64,000 bases of DNA from Ligustrum vulgare (GCA_963555705.1 OY743180.1:31590129-31654128); one strand, 5' to 3'; counted from the first letter of the stretch, positions 43,808-55,670 are shown. Program-made: numbers and translations. The notes: generated from the sequence alone by a model not told the origin.

Positions 43808-43808
<1 letters not shown>
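43350..43808. repeat. Left subterminal repeat array of the CACTA element (about 34-bp units)
   Basis: About a dozen units of TTTTGCAACGTTTTTTAAGT followed by GTTGCCGTAGACC, with small variations. Each unit contains GCAAC and GTTGC in opposite orientation. The array runs into a (TA)n tract. Confidence 0.9.

Positions 43809-43869
<61 letters not shown>
43809..43869. repeat. (TA)n microsatellite
   Basis: About 30 TA units directly after the left subterminal array. Confidence 0.95.
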
Positions 43870-43872
<3 letters not shown>

Positions 43873-44330
43873 AAAAATATTATTGAACAAATTATTTATA
43901 AAACCCAAATTTTTGTAATTACTTCATTAAAATGGTACTTTAAATAAAAAATAAAAGTAAATACATTATGAATTTTCAAATCCATACAAAATAAAGTTTT
44001 GATAATGTCTAATAAATCCACAATACAGAATAACAAATCCACGAAAGAAAGTGTTGATAATGTTTAACAAAATCGCAAAAGAACATCATCATTAGACAAA
44101 AGAAATATTTTACTACGGGAATATCAACTTCATCCCGCAATATAACCGCACCTTTAGATCGCAAAATTCGGTTCATCTTCAAAGTTACACCTATAACAAA
44201 TTTGAGCAAAGTTATAAGTGAATGTCACGTTTTACTTAATAAATGGTAGAAAAAATAAAAAATAGAGTTAAAAACAACCGTAACTTTATATCTTTCAAAT
44301 GTGATTTCATAGAAATTGATATGACTTGTC
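43870..44330. other. AT-rich CACTA interior, nothing recognised
   Basis: No coding or repeat signal beyond low-complexity AT. Confidence 0.45.
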
Positions 44331-46300
44331 CTAAATCAATCTACTAGACTAGAGACGTGAAAGTGCATCGATGACAGATGTCAGCTAGATGATAGATCTA
44401 CCACCAAGGAAAATGAGCTTTCACCGAAAGTGTAAAACCTAAACTTAGACGCGTTAACTTCACTTTCATTCCCTTCTATTGTAAAAAATTCTATAGAAAT
44501 TTCGACAGAACCTCCCCTATAAATTGGACTTAGTCAACCTGTAAAAAAATATCATGACCAACATAATAATTTAAAAATCAAACCAACACCTCAAACAACT
44601 TCCAACATCAATCCCTAACTCCTCAACATCACAAATTCAACAATAAACTCTATCTAAACCCAAATCAAATTTAAAAATAATAAATAATAACCAACAAAAA
44701 TCTTGAATTCAAATTTAGCTTGAATAACAAATAGACTTATATGAAGTTAGTCACAAATAAGAATTATACAAGATCATTGAATAAATAAACGTTTCTTATC
44801 ATAAGAAGCTTGTGCCTCTCTTAATTGCTCATCTTTTGAAAAGAATGGTTTCTTGAGCAATTCTATGCTGAAAGAGAATAATTAACCAATAAATTTATAT
44901 TTTTTTACTTATAAAATCAAATAGTCAAAAATAATAGTTACGTAAATATAGCAATTACCATGATATGACAACATGCAATGTTTGAGGTAAAAAATTACAC
45001 TAAAAATCGTAAATCATATAACATTTATGCAACTATTAAAATTAAGATGATTAAAAAAATATAATTCATTATTAACCATAGTATTCACATTTTTTTCATT
45101 TGCCTATCGTATTTAACATTTTCTCGATGAATTGATGCATGTGCTAGAGTGCTGGAAGAAGATAGAAAATCAGATGAATTGATGCAGCATGGGTAAAACG
45201 TGGAGAGCAGCCTGGAAAGATAGAAATGCAATCTGTAATGAAAAAAAGCTTGAAGACAGGAATAATAGAGACAGGTGGAGAACGTGAAAGGTGGGAAACT
45301 ACAAGATAACGTCCCTTCTAAATTACAATCTAAGCAGCAATAAGCCAGTAACAAAGAATATTTAGAAAATATCATCATAAAGTAATGTATAAAGTTACGC
45401 ATAAAGTTATAAATGATCATTATAATGCTTATTCTTTTACTTCAAAGACATCTCAACTCACTTGAACATTTGTTTGCTATCCGCATCTTCTGAGGACTCC
45501 TCAACGATGTAGCAGAACAACTATTCAACCTGAGCTCTATCTCTCAAACTGAACACCAATCAAACTTTGCAAACATTAAAGAAGATCAATATTTATTATC
45601 AATGATCCCAATCAACTTTTTAACGTGACTGTTATATATTAGAACGTAAATAATAATCAACACTATAATAATGCAAAGTTTAAACAATATATCATAAAAG
45701 CGAATGAATCTTTCACCAATGCAATATACAATTACTTATATGGGATGTGAGAATACAAATACTTGCATGTATTCAATTCCCTCCCCCCCCCCCCCCCCCG
45801 AAAGAGACGTTTCGGGAAAACATGCAATGACAAAACTTAAAATCGAACCACAAACAAACACTTAAAATCGAAATCATGGTCGACACTTCAATCTAATATC
45901 TAAATAATAAAGAGCCATAGTTTTTCATTACCGAAATTCAATTCAGCCACCACCACCACCACCGGATTTCCATTTACTGCTCAATTCAGACTTCAACATA
46001 ATTTCACCACACCAAAACCGTCTCTGAACCATCAACCAATAATCTGCACCACCAAGACACAAACTATACAGGTTTAATTCCAAGTCCAAGCACAGCCACC
46101 GATTTCAATTTTTCCTAGCAACACCATCACTACCGCCTATTCATCGCCCACTGTCATATTCTAATCAAATTTAACCATCAAATAAATCATCTCCATCATC
46201 ATCACAGCCTACAACCAAGGACGGCCAAACCACTGCATCGAACTCCACGCGCTGCCAGCTTTCTGATCTAAAAATCTCTAGTATCTTATAGTAAGTAAAA
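44330..46300. repeat. Chromovirus-type LTR fragment carried inside the CACTA element
   Basis: 44335-44530 matches the start of the chromovirus LTR (28200) in order: CTAGAGACGTG, then GATGACAGATGTCAGCTAGAT, then CCACCAAGG, then TTTCGACAGA, then ATAAATTGGA. The region to about 46300 ends in CCACCACC / CCATCATCATC-rich sequence like that of the LTR at 59581 (its complement). Divergence is high. It includes a C18-type homopolymer at 45780-45799. Confidence 0.45.
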
Positions 46301-47140
46301 GGTTGAGCCTGGAAGAATCTACAATAGTTTACCATGTGACAACATCATGAGATTAACCACGTCTCAGCATCCTCATTTGGCTAAAATCTGATTCTGATTG
46401 TAAGTCAGCATTCCTCTGAATTTGGTAGATGCAAAGGGAGGGTCAAAAGCACTAGTTCAGGGCATTAGTTCCAAAGTGGATTTTGTGAATGAATGTGTCA
46501 TTCATGGGCTGACGCTGGAGCTGCAAAGCAAAGCAATACTGCAAAATCCATTTAGGAGTGAGTTGCCAAACTTTTACAGAAATTTTCTTTCAATTTATAA
46601 CTAGAATTTGGCAGGAAGAGCAAGCACTTTCACTTGCTGCACATCAATAGGTGGGCACAAGGGTTTTTTATGCTCTTCTTTGATCATCACCTACACTAAA
46701 TTTGTACACAATGTAACTATTTCAAAAGAACTGATGCCTACATTTCCCAGTATTAAAAATTTTAAATGTAAAAAAAAAAAAAAAAAAAAAAACCAAATAA
46801 AACCCAAAACCCAGGGAAAATCAATTACCTAGTTACTTACCTCGACCGACGCCTTCTTAACCGGAGTTTTGGCCGGAAAACCTTCGAACTCTAGCTTCGG
46901 TTTAGACCTAAATCGATCCCCAAAATTCAGCCTCACCTACACTACACTACGCTCGCACCGCCTTCACTCAACGATGATACTACCACCGGATTCGCCGACG
47001 GTGGACGTCGTATTTTGGAAGTATCAGAGATCGCCGTCTCTCTCTTTCTCTGATCGATTGGAATTGAGTGAGAGAGAGATAGTAAAAGATCTGATAATAT
47101 AATTTGATTTTTCGAGAATTTCAATTTAGTCACCTAAGTT
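46301..47140 (-). other. Possible captured host-gene fragment in the CACTA interior
   Basis: On the minus strand 47133-46840 looks like a plant 5' leader and first exon: a TC-rich leader (complement of about 47030-47070), a 63-codon open frame (47133-46942; MTKLKFSKNQ ... PPSANPVVVSSLSE) and a consensus splice donor GTCGAG|GTAAGTAAC at about 46843. A 60-codon open stretch also exists on the plus strand at 46422-46604. An A22 run lies at 46771-46792. I cannot name a gene. Confidence 0.3.
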
Positions 47141-47141
47141 T

Positions 47142-47712
47142 AGATAATGTGAAATCTAGCCTTGAAACTAAGCTATTGCAACGTTTAAAAAACGTTGCAA
47201 AAGGGGTAGATAATGTGAAATCTAGCCTTGAAACTAAGCTATTGCAACGTTTAAAAAACGTTGCGAAAGGGTACCCTTTCGCAACGTTTAAAAAACGTTG
47301 CAAAAGGGGTACCTTTTGCAACGTTTAAAAAATGTTGCAAAACGTACCCCTTTTGCAACGTTTAAAAAACGTTGCGAAAGGGTACCCTTTCGCAACATTT
47401 TTTAAACGTTGCAAAAGGGGTACGTTTTGCAACATTTTTTAAACGTTGCAAAAGGTACCCCTTTTGCAACGTTTTTTAAACGTTGCAAAAGGTACCTCTT
47501 TTGCAACGTTTAAAAAACGTTGCAAAATGTTGAACTCTTTTGCAACATTCAATAAATGTTGCAAATGAGTCTCTTTTGCAACATTCACTTGACAAATGTT
47601 GCTAAAGCTCAATTGTTAACACCAATCGCAACATTCACTTCTTAAAATGTTGCAATATGTCTCTTTAGCAACATTCAACTGCCGAATGTTGCAATTCAAG
47701 TGTTGCAAAAGC
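47142..47712. repeat. Right subterminal repeat array of the CACTA element
   Basis: Begins with a 65-bp tandem duplication (AGATAATGTGAAATCTAGCC...). It continues with ten or so near-perfect palindromes such as GCAACGTTTAAAAAACGTTGC spaced by AAAGGGGTACC-type spacers, and decays toward the end to GCAACATTCAC...GTTGC forms. Confidence 0.9.
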
Positions 47713-47854
47713 CCTTTTTTGTTGTAGTGAAAGCAACATCATTTATAATATCATTTTGTATGTAAATGGTATCAATTAGAGATTCTCATGAGTATTCTTA
47801 AAAGAAACAACTTTAATGTCCTCATTATAATCAGAAAAAAATGCTAGAATTTAG

Positions 47855-48170
47855 AAAATTCCCCAGATTATTTGAATACTTAGTTTCATTATATCCCTAG
47901 AATGCATGCCCCTATCTTAGAAGGAACCGAATGCGATCCACTGAAGCACCCAAATTAATTCGATAGTCATTTCGTGATAGTTGTGACAATTTCAAAAAAA
48001 AATTCCTGAATATTTTTCTCTTGATTCATGGAAGCTTACCTCTTAATTCAAGCTTTATTGTGTGCACTATTTTGCAAGGTTCTAAAATGCGTAATGCGAT
48101 GCGTCAAGATCGAGAATCAAGAATCACAAGCTTATGCGTGTTAATGCAAATAATAGACATCATAATATGT
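47855..48170 (-). repeat. Copy of the segment at 39130-39440
   Basis: Same order of phrases as 39130-39440, in the flank of the hAT transposase remnant. Confidence 0.55.
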
Positions 48171-48174
48171 TTCA

Positions 48175-50410
48175 TTTTTTTTTAGCAAAATACCTTAGCT
48201 TGAAAATACAAGCCATAGGTATACAAGTTTATTAAAATCAAACAAAGTACAAATGACGGGGTACATTTGAACCTTACCTTCATTTACAATCAATGCAATC
48301 TATATCTACATTAGTGCAAGGAGTACTACTCCAAAATTGCAATGACTTAGTTCAACATAACATGTCAGTGAACATATTTACACATCCTACTGTCTGGTTA
48401 GTCTGATGTTACCTGAACCATTTTTATCAAGTCTCGGGATCCCCTTAATTAAACCATATAATTCTTCTGCTTCCAGATTTTGAATGATCTATCTAGGTAC
48501 CCTTTATTAGCAAGCCAGTTAGTAGCCATATTTCCTTCCCTCCAGATATGAGTGAAGCTAACTTTTATAGCCTTGGAGTGCTGGTAGATGGATTCCAAAA
48601 CACTTTGGACCATCTAAGGTTTATCCAATTGAAGACAGATTTGAAGAGCAATCTTGGAGTCAGTTTCAACCCAAACATTCTTGCATTTTCCGTCTTTACA
48701 AATGTGGAGTCCTATGTCAATAACCCTTAGCTCAGCCTCAAGGATTGAACATTCACCATAGAAATCTTGGAATGCCCATAAAACCTCTCCCCTATTGTTT
48801 CTCAGGATGCCCCCACCTAAACCTTGGTTTTCATTCTTCAAAGCCCCATCTGTGTTAAGTTTCATGCATTCTTCCTTGGGCTTTTCCCAGTATAAAATAG
48901 AGGGATGAGGAGCCTATTTGATTTTCATGTTATAATATTAGCCAAGGAAGAGGTTAGGAAATTGGTTCTAGAGATAATTCTTTTCGCATTCATTTTGATC
49001 CCATTGTGCTTAGTTTCATTCATTTCTCTCTAAATAAACCACAAAACAACAAGGGGCTGGATGGATAGAACTAGGTTTAATGTTTATCCCCTTGATCCAA
49101 GATCAATACATTAGCCTCCATTTGGTAACACTGTAGCGGTTTATAAACTGATTTATTTATGATTTTGAGGTAAAATGTGTGTGGTTAAAAAGTAATTTGA
49201 AAAATTGTATGGTTTATAAATCGATTAATAAACCATTTACCAAACACTTGCTTAGTCTAGGATGGCTACAATTCTCATTTAAAGTAATTTGGAATTTGTC
49301 AACAAATTATCTCCACAACTCTTTAACTATTTTTCAACTGATAAAGATGTGATTCATATTTTCCACTTTTTTCAGCATTAACATTTAGAGGCAAACTGAA
49401 TTCCATACTCAGATTGAAGGATCTCCTCCACAGACATCCAATTTTGTTGTATTCTCCAAGCCATCATAGATATATTAGTAGGCATAATAGAATGCCAAAT
49501 AAAATTGAGAGTCAATTGTCTAGTTTTACTATGCCTGATCAAATCAATGCAGGATTTGTTAGAAAACTTGCCATTGACTTTGTTTCCAATATATGATATC
49601 AGCTTTGGAAGGAATAGGAATATTGCATATCTCTTGAATAATGTGAACAATTAAATCAGCAGAGAGTTTTACAGATTCCCAAGCCCCTTTCTTTCTATAT
49701 GACAGAATATATTTCTTTGTGAAATTGGTTTGGTGGTATGTTGGATCAATAACTACAGATCTCAAAATCCCCCCCGGGGGAGTAGAGAGAGGAATGAAGT
49801 GAACTTGAGATTGAGAAAAATAAAGATATTTATAGATTATTCTAATTTCTTTGTATACTAAACTATTCCAATTATATTATTTTATTAATTTCTTTTTTTT
49901 TTTTCCAATTTCTTTGAGTGTTTTCTTTGTTCAACCTCCTTTTCCTTCAGGTAAATCTAAAACTCCAAAATATATCTTCTAAGCCATTGCTCATTCCACA
50001 TATCTACCTTAACTTCTCCAATTTTCGAGGAAATATGTGGCTCCATTATTTGTCTAGCCTTCAACCTCCTCTTCCATATAGGGGAATCCTGAGTTCTAGG
50101 ATTAATCTGGGAGACATGAGTTCCACTAGAGTATTGGAATTTAAGACCCAACTCCATAGAGATTTTTGCTGTCTAAAGTTCCACCACAATTTACAATCTG
50201 GGGCAATGCTAGTGTTTTTCATATATTGGCGCCTATTCCACCTTCTTCAAACGGATAGAAGATTTTCTCCCATGAGGACCAACGAATATGTTTGGTCTTG
50301 TTGTTATCTTCCCATAAGAATGCATTAAAGAGCCTAGCATATTGGTTAATAGTAGTCTTAAGGGGATCAAGCACATGAAGAAATGAAATCTTTGGGGCTG
50401 AATAATACAT
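48175..50410 (-). pseudogene. 5'-truncated L1-type LINE
   Basis: A T9 run at 48175-48183 marks the poly-A end on the minus strand. Reading leftwards from 50410: the C-terminal part of the RT region (PLKTTINQYARLFNAFLWED, HIRWSSWEKI), the RT zinc-binding domain (49650-49378; KVNGKFSNKSCIDLI, MMAWRIQQNW) and an RNase H domain at 48865-48614 (MKLNTDGALKNENQGLGGG, ECSILEAELRVIDIGL, VWVETDSKIALQ), with its D-E-D set visible. Plant L1 elements commonly carry this RNase H. Most of RT and the endonuclease are missing, and several frame breaks exist. A MITE lies at 49119-49246. Confidence 0.8.
49119..49246. mobile_element. Short MITE inside the LINE
   Basis: Ends TTTGGTAACACTGTAGCGG and, inverted, GTTTGGTAAATGG; the interior has TTGAGGTAAAATGTGTG and TTTATAAATCGATTAATA. 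About 128 bp. No convincing target duplication was found. Same family as the cluster at 1.3-2.8 kb. Confidence 0.6.
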
Positions 50411-51234
50411 GGGAATTAGTTCCTAAACTAAAGGAAAGTCTATAGTTGACTCTAAGTGGATTTATAAAGTGAAAGAAGGGGTGAATGAATCTAAACCTGT
50501 AAGGTTTAAGGCTAGGTTAGTTTCTAAAGGATTTACGCAAAAAAAAAAAAAAGAAAAGAAAAGAAAAAAGAGGATGTAGATTACAATGAAATATTTTCTC
50601 CAATGGTTAAATTACTACCATTTGATTATTTTAGCACTTGTTACTAATCTTGACTGGGAGTTAGACCTGTTAGATGTCAAAATGCCTTTTTACGTGGAGA
50701 GCCAGATGAGAAAATATATATGAACCAGCCTTTGGTGTTTGTTGAAAAAGGTAAAACTGACTGTGTGTGTTTTTCTTAAAGAAATCTTTGTATGGCCTTA
50801 AACAGTCCCCTTACAAAAGGTTTGATACTTTTGTGGTATATTTGAAATTTAAAAGAAGTGAATATGATCAAGTTGCAATTTAAAAATGATGTAAGTGTGT
50901 TCCTTTTGTTATATGTTGATGATATGCTACTTATAAGTCCATGTATGAATCATATTAAACTTGTAAAGAATGTTTTATTCTTTTAATTTGATATGAAAGA
51001 TTTACTAGCTAAAATAATTCTGGGCATGAAAATTATAAGGAACAGGCCTAAACACTTGCTTAGATCGATGTAAACTTCTTATATTTTAAAGATTGTTTAC
51101 CATGTCTACTACTAAAACTTGTAGTGTTCTTTAAACAATCATTTTATCTTAATCAAAGATGATTGCCCTAAATCTGAAGAAGAGTTTGAATATATGAAAA
51201 GATGCCCTATTCAAATGTTGTTGGTTCTATTATG

Positions 51235-52689
51235 CAGTGTTCTAAAATGTGCGCGTGACGCGCGCATAGGCGCACTCTACGCGCGACGCGTGGCTTCCCG
51301 CTTCAATTTAACCAAAAGCGGAAAAAAAGCGGTCAACGCATTATTTTGACCAAAATCGCGTGCTTATGCAAGCCAAAGCGCGCTTCACAACACTCAAGCA
51401 CATTTTATTTTTTATTTATTCACATTTTCCTTCTTTTGATAAACATTAAACTTCAGGGGTCAAGCCTGCAAATAGCTGCCCCAACTAAAAATCTAAATGG
51501 CCAAATAATGTAATATATAGGAGGAATAGACCAGCTCTCACACTTCGTCATTCGATGTGGGATTCTTCCACTAAAAATCCTACTGGCCACCACTGCATCT
51601 ATGCCGACTAAACGCCGAGTGTAATAGCCACAAAACCCAGAACTTGAAATCATAGATGAACCACCGCCACTTCTTCCTCCACCGCCAGTTCACAATCTTA
51701 CACCGTCAACTCCTTTTCCTTCTTCATCTGAACTCGATTTGTGCTCTGAATTTCACTGCATTTCAAAGCTCTTCAACTCATCTTTTCCCGAAGGCATAGG
51801 CGTCGTGGTTTCCTTTTAAAGTGATTTACTACTTGTTTTAAACTTTTAGTGCTTTAATCTGATTTTGTGTTCAAGAAGTTGGGTATAATATTAATATCAT
51901 GGTCTGGTAATAGCAGCTTCTCAGGGGGAGTCAGGTGAGGGATTGGTGAAAATCGAGAAGCAGGTTGTGGAGGCTATGAAATTGTGTAAAAAGGAGAATA
52001 AGATGAGTGATTTGAGAGATTTCATTATTTATGGTGTAAATATGTTTGATGAATTGCTTGAATGGTTTTTTTATTAAAACACATAAAGGAACAAGAAATG
52101 CAATAGTTCGAGACTTCGAGTAGCTCCAATAGTGAGAAAGATTCAAACTTTCTCTGTTGAGCCCAATGGTCTTGAAGATGGAAGATGGTAAGTGGTGACT
52201 GAAGAGTGAAGAGTGAAGAGTAATGAAGAAAATGTCTGGTATTAGTTATGCAACATCATCTTACCACCATGATGTAATTTTGGCTGGAGCTGGAATCAAA
52301 TATGTTGTTTTAATTGGAGCTACGAGTTATTGATGTATTTTTGATATGTTGTTTTTGGACGTTGATAATGGAGAGTTTCATTTCCTATGTTGATGATGAT
52401 GAAGATGAGTCCTCAGCTGTGTGTTTCGTTTCCCCTATTTGATAAATTTTTTGATGATTATGATATGATTTGAGATTAATTTTTTGTTAAAGTTTAAATT
52501 TAATATGTAGAAATTGTCTAAATTTTGCCCTTTTCAATTATTTAATGGTAAAGGTTGATTAAAAAAATAAAAAATAAAAAAATTGAAAAACACTTTTTAA
52601 CGCTTTTTAACGTTTACTCCCACTTAAGTTTGTAAAGCTTGACACTCGGGCTCGACGCTTCGTCACGCTTCACGCTTTTTAGAACACTG
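51235..52689. mobile_element. Non-autonomous hAT transposon (1455 bp) in the copia remnant
   Basis: Inverted ends CAGTGTTCTAAAATG and TTTTTAGAACACTG; 8-bp target duplication CTATTATG at 51227-51234 and 52690-52697. Subterminal regions are rich in GCGC/ACGCG motifs on the left and CACGCTT/AACGCTTTTT on the right. No transposase. The interior includes what looks like a host-gene fragment (51660-52080). Confidence 0.9.
51660..52080 (+). other. Gene-like fragment inside the hAT element
   Basis: A C/T-rich leader-like stretch (51660-51790), an intron-like AT-rich segment ending AATAGCAG at 51916, and then an open frame GLVKIEKQVVEAMKLCKKE followed by NKMSDLRDFIIYGVNMFDEL to TAA at about 52078. 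Codon use and the splice-like edge suggest a captured exon. I do not recognise the source gene. Confidence 0.4.
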
Positions 52690-53413
52690 CTATTATGTAT
52701 ACCATGGTCTGCACTAGGCTTGACATTGCACATTCTATCAGTATGTTAAGTAGATATATGGCCAATCCTGGCCCTAATCATTTGGGAAGCATTAAAATGG
52801 TTAATTAGGTACCTAATTGGGTCTGCAGAGATAAGTTTGGCTTATAGAAGAAGTTCTGAAGGAATAAATTGAAAGTATATGTTGATGTTGAATATGTTAG
52901 TAGGGATAATAGAAAGTCTATTACTTTTATATATTTACTATCTGTGATGCATGTGTTAGTTGGAAGTCTCAATTACAGCATGTTGTTTCTCTTTCAACTA
53001 CTAAATCTGAATACATTGACATAACAGAAGTTGTTAAAGAATTCATTTGGTTAAAAGTTCTACTTAATTAATTAGGATATTCTTGTGATTCTCGCGCTTT
53101 GTATTCTAATAGTTAGTGCTATTCATCTATGAAAAAACTCTATTTTTAATGAAAGAACAAAGCACATTAATGTGAAGCTGCATTTTGTTAAAGATATTAT
53201 CTCTAGGAACTTAGTTACACTCGAGAAGGTCCCTTCTCAATTTCATCCTACCGATATGGGTACAAAAACCTCAATTAAGTTTGAAGTTGAGTTCTGATTA
53301 TATTACCCTTTAACTTTGTGTAATTTTTTTATTTTTTTTTTGGTTTGCTGGTACTTAGAAGCTGACGGATTTTTTAGCCGAAATTACTGTAATATTTTTA
53401 TCAAGATGGAGAT

Positions 53414-54152
53414 TGTGATATATTTGATACAAGTGGATTCTTTTATATATGGAAAAAGCGTGTTTCTTTGAAACTCATCTTTCTATTTAAAAAACGTGTT
53501 ACTTCTGCATGATTTATTCAAGAATATTGGATCTATGTGGTTTAATCCCGACTGTTGGATGGAGGTATAAATACATACAAATCCACTATTTTTGGTTAGA
53601 AGAACTCTCTCGAATCCTAATTTCCACTCTGTCTCTCAACTCTTCAATCAATTTTTCGCTGATCTCTCTACCCTTTAATTTTCTGAGTGAAAACTCATTA
53701 AATCTTTGATTTACTGAGTTTTATAGTGTAGATTGAGTGGTTGTAGTGAATTTTGGTGTATAGATCTTCTTTATGTGATCTTCTGTAAGAGATTGAGGGT
53801 TTCTATTGTTGATTTCTGAAATATATATTTAGATCTTTGTTTTAACACTTGTTATCTTGGTTCTTTGGTACTAGTACAATATATATTGAAGCAGTAATCT
53901 AGTTTGTGGAGCTTTAACGAGTAGCCAAAGGTTGGGCGAAGTTGGGCCTCCGGGTATAAATCTGGTGTTCTTGATCTTTTATGTTTCCTTACATCTTGTA
54001 TTTTTGGATTTTGGTGCATTTATTGAATCATTGCAAACCCTAGAAATTAATAGCACCTTCACTACCATTGATTGGAGCATAAATGAAATGTATGTAAACA
54101 CATCAAACTGTCAATTTTTTTCCTTGATTGTTTTGTAAAATAAAACAAAAAG
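53414..54152 (+). repeat. Copia 3' LTR (right end approximate)
   Basis: Begins TGTGATATATTTGATAC right after the purine run. It contains a TATA box (GGTATAAATAC, 53563-53573) and a typical leader (CTCTCTCGAATCC...). The end could not be fixed because no partner LTR is in the window. Confidence 0.55.
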
Positions 54153-54157
54153 ATTTT

Positions 54158-55670
54158 TGATAAGTATGTTTTGTACACTTATCTGTATGTCTAAATTAGA
54201 ATAAATTATTATCGTTTTGGAAGATATGTTATTTAATTTGTATTTATTTGTTTACTTTGCAGAAAATATCCCAAAAGATGAAGAATGAAGTAATTGATGA
54301 GAAAAATGCATAATTGGATGTTGATTGGAGCTAAAACAAGCAATTGATAAGTTTGTGACGTCAACCAGAAAGATGCAATGTGCCTAAATGAACGAATCAG
54401 AGGTTGGAGGACCTAATTGAATGAATTAAGAGCTTGAATGTGTAAATCGAGAAGAAGATAAAGTTTGTGGACTAAATTGCAATAATTGGAAGTTGAGGAT
54501 TGAAGGTGCAATTAAAAGTCAGGGACCAACTTACACAACTGAAAGAAAGATGAAGTCGCGATCGCTGGATATGTACCAAGCGATCGCGAGATGGTGCAAA
54601 ATCTTAACCCGAGAGTAAAAGGGTCTTCCACGCGATCGCCAGCCATACGCCTGCGCGATCGCGCGCTTGTCCTATTGGGCCGCAGATCAGATTTCTTTCG
54701 GGATTTTTAACAGGCTTTGGGCTTTTTGACCTAGGTTTTCTCCAAAACCTATATATACAACACATGAGGCACGAAAATCTGAACCTTTGCCTCTCCATAG
54801 AACGAGCCACAACAGATATTTGAATTCAAATTCTTGGAGATTCAAGCATCGCAGAGGGGCGTGAATTGAAAATACTTGAAGAATTGATAATTGGTGCAAT
54901 ATTTCCATTCTTCGTTGTTATTTTCAATGAACGTCATTATATTTTGTTTTTCCTATTTAAATATGATGTGTAGCTAAATTTGATGTTGGGATGAACAATG
55001 TAGCCTAGTTAATTATTTTAATTCCATATTCCTTGTTTTAACGCTTTAATGCATGTGTTGATTTATTATTGCGTTTAATGCGTGAATGAACTGGCCACTT
55101 ATTCATGATTTTATGTGTTATTTTCATAATCCGAGAGGTGAGTTAATAACATAGATCTAGGTAATAAATCCTGTAATTGAACGAGAGATAGAGATATACT
55201 TTTGTTATTACTGCGATCGTGTGTGAATTCTTGTGTATTATGCATATAGATAAGGAATATTCGGACCCTCTGTAGAGATACATGGTTGACTTATTTAGGT
55301 AGAATTGATTTAAAATCGATAGAGGAATTTCAATTTAAATTAGTGAATTCGACCGAATGCATATTTAGGAAATAAAACTGGAATTGGAGTTAATTTAATT
55401 GGTTAGGTGAAATCGTAAATCCCAACTACTTTACAATCGTATTTGAAAACAAAACAATTCTCCAATTTTAAATTCTTTAGTTTAATTCTTTAGTTTTAGT
55501 TTAAAACCTCAAATTCATTTGTTCGTTCAAATAAAGTGTAGAGCTAAAATATTTCGGTAATTAATAGCAATCCTCATGGGACGATAATCCGGACTCCTAG
55601 GTCCACTTTATTACTTCTCACGACCCGTGCACTTGTGGGGGTATTTCGCATCGCGAGATATCAGTGAACA
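54158..55670. mobile_element. Solo LTR of Athila/Tat type (1513 bp) with GCGATCGC palindromes
   Basis: TGATAAGTATG ... ATCAGTGAACA with target duplication ATTTT at 54153-54157 and 55671-55675. Four copies of GCGATCGC lie at 54558-54662. The second half shares an ordered set of phrases with the LTR remnant at 23290-23977. TATA-like CTATATATAC at about 54750. Confidence 0.85.

Larger units (their letters stand above)
43328..47729. mobile_element. Non-autonomous CACTA (En/Spm) transposon, 4402 bp
   Basis: Left end CACTACAACAAAAATAGCC, right end GGGCTTTTTTGTTGTAGTG, and the 3-bp duplication AAA on both sides (43325-43327 and 47730-47732). The subterminal regions are dense arrays of GCAACGTT / GTGTTGC motifs, as expected for transposase binding. 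No TNPD-like transposase is present. The interior holds a (TA)n tract, an LTR-like fragment and a possible captured gene piece. Confidence 0.9.
42600..48060 (-). pseudogene. hAT-superfamily transposase (TTF-finger/DUF4371 type), interrupted by a CACTA element
   Basis: Minus-strand fragments: 43327-42600 has LKVVIDH, SSMRVQGYDRATNMKGKFNG, MGFNQQTNLKYYYNTHWSS and NSFTNLIQMFSHTIDVLEI, all like the central part of TTF-type hAT transposases found widely in plants. The region 48060-47733 appears to hold the upstream part (ILMRI, NAPKNN-like motifs are weak). Stops and frameshifts are frequent, and the CACTA element at 43328-47729 splits it. No product possible. The HHTH-like dimerisation domain at the C-terminus is not present. 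Confidence 0.65.
50412..53412 (+). pseudogene. Ty1/copia RT and RNase H remnant, split by a hAT element
   Basis: WELVPKL at the start, then DSKWIYKVKEGVNESKPV, RLVSKGFTQ, EDVDYNEIFSPMVKL and the catalytic LLYVDDMLLI (about 50913) are copia RT blocks. YMKRCP...(insertion)...MVC, then ARYMANPGPNHWEALKW-like RYMANPGPNHWEALKWLI, continue after the hAT insertion, and KSQLQHVVSLSTTKSEYID with VKEFIWLK is the copia RNase H. Stops and shifts are frequent, and gag, protease and integrase are absent. It ends in a purine run (about 53402-53412) before an LTR. Confidence 0.8.

Noticed and set aside
43350..43808. Regular 34-bp repeats that look CRISPR-like at first sight
   Set aside because: Units are contiguous with no unique spacers, adjoin a CACTA terminus and lie in a plant genome; they are transposon subterminal repeats.
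45085..45420. 111-codon minus-strand ORF, Cys/Ser/Tyr rich
   Set aside because: Lies in decayed LTR-like sequence in the CACTA interior, with no recognisable domain.
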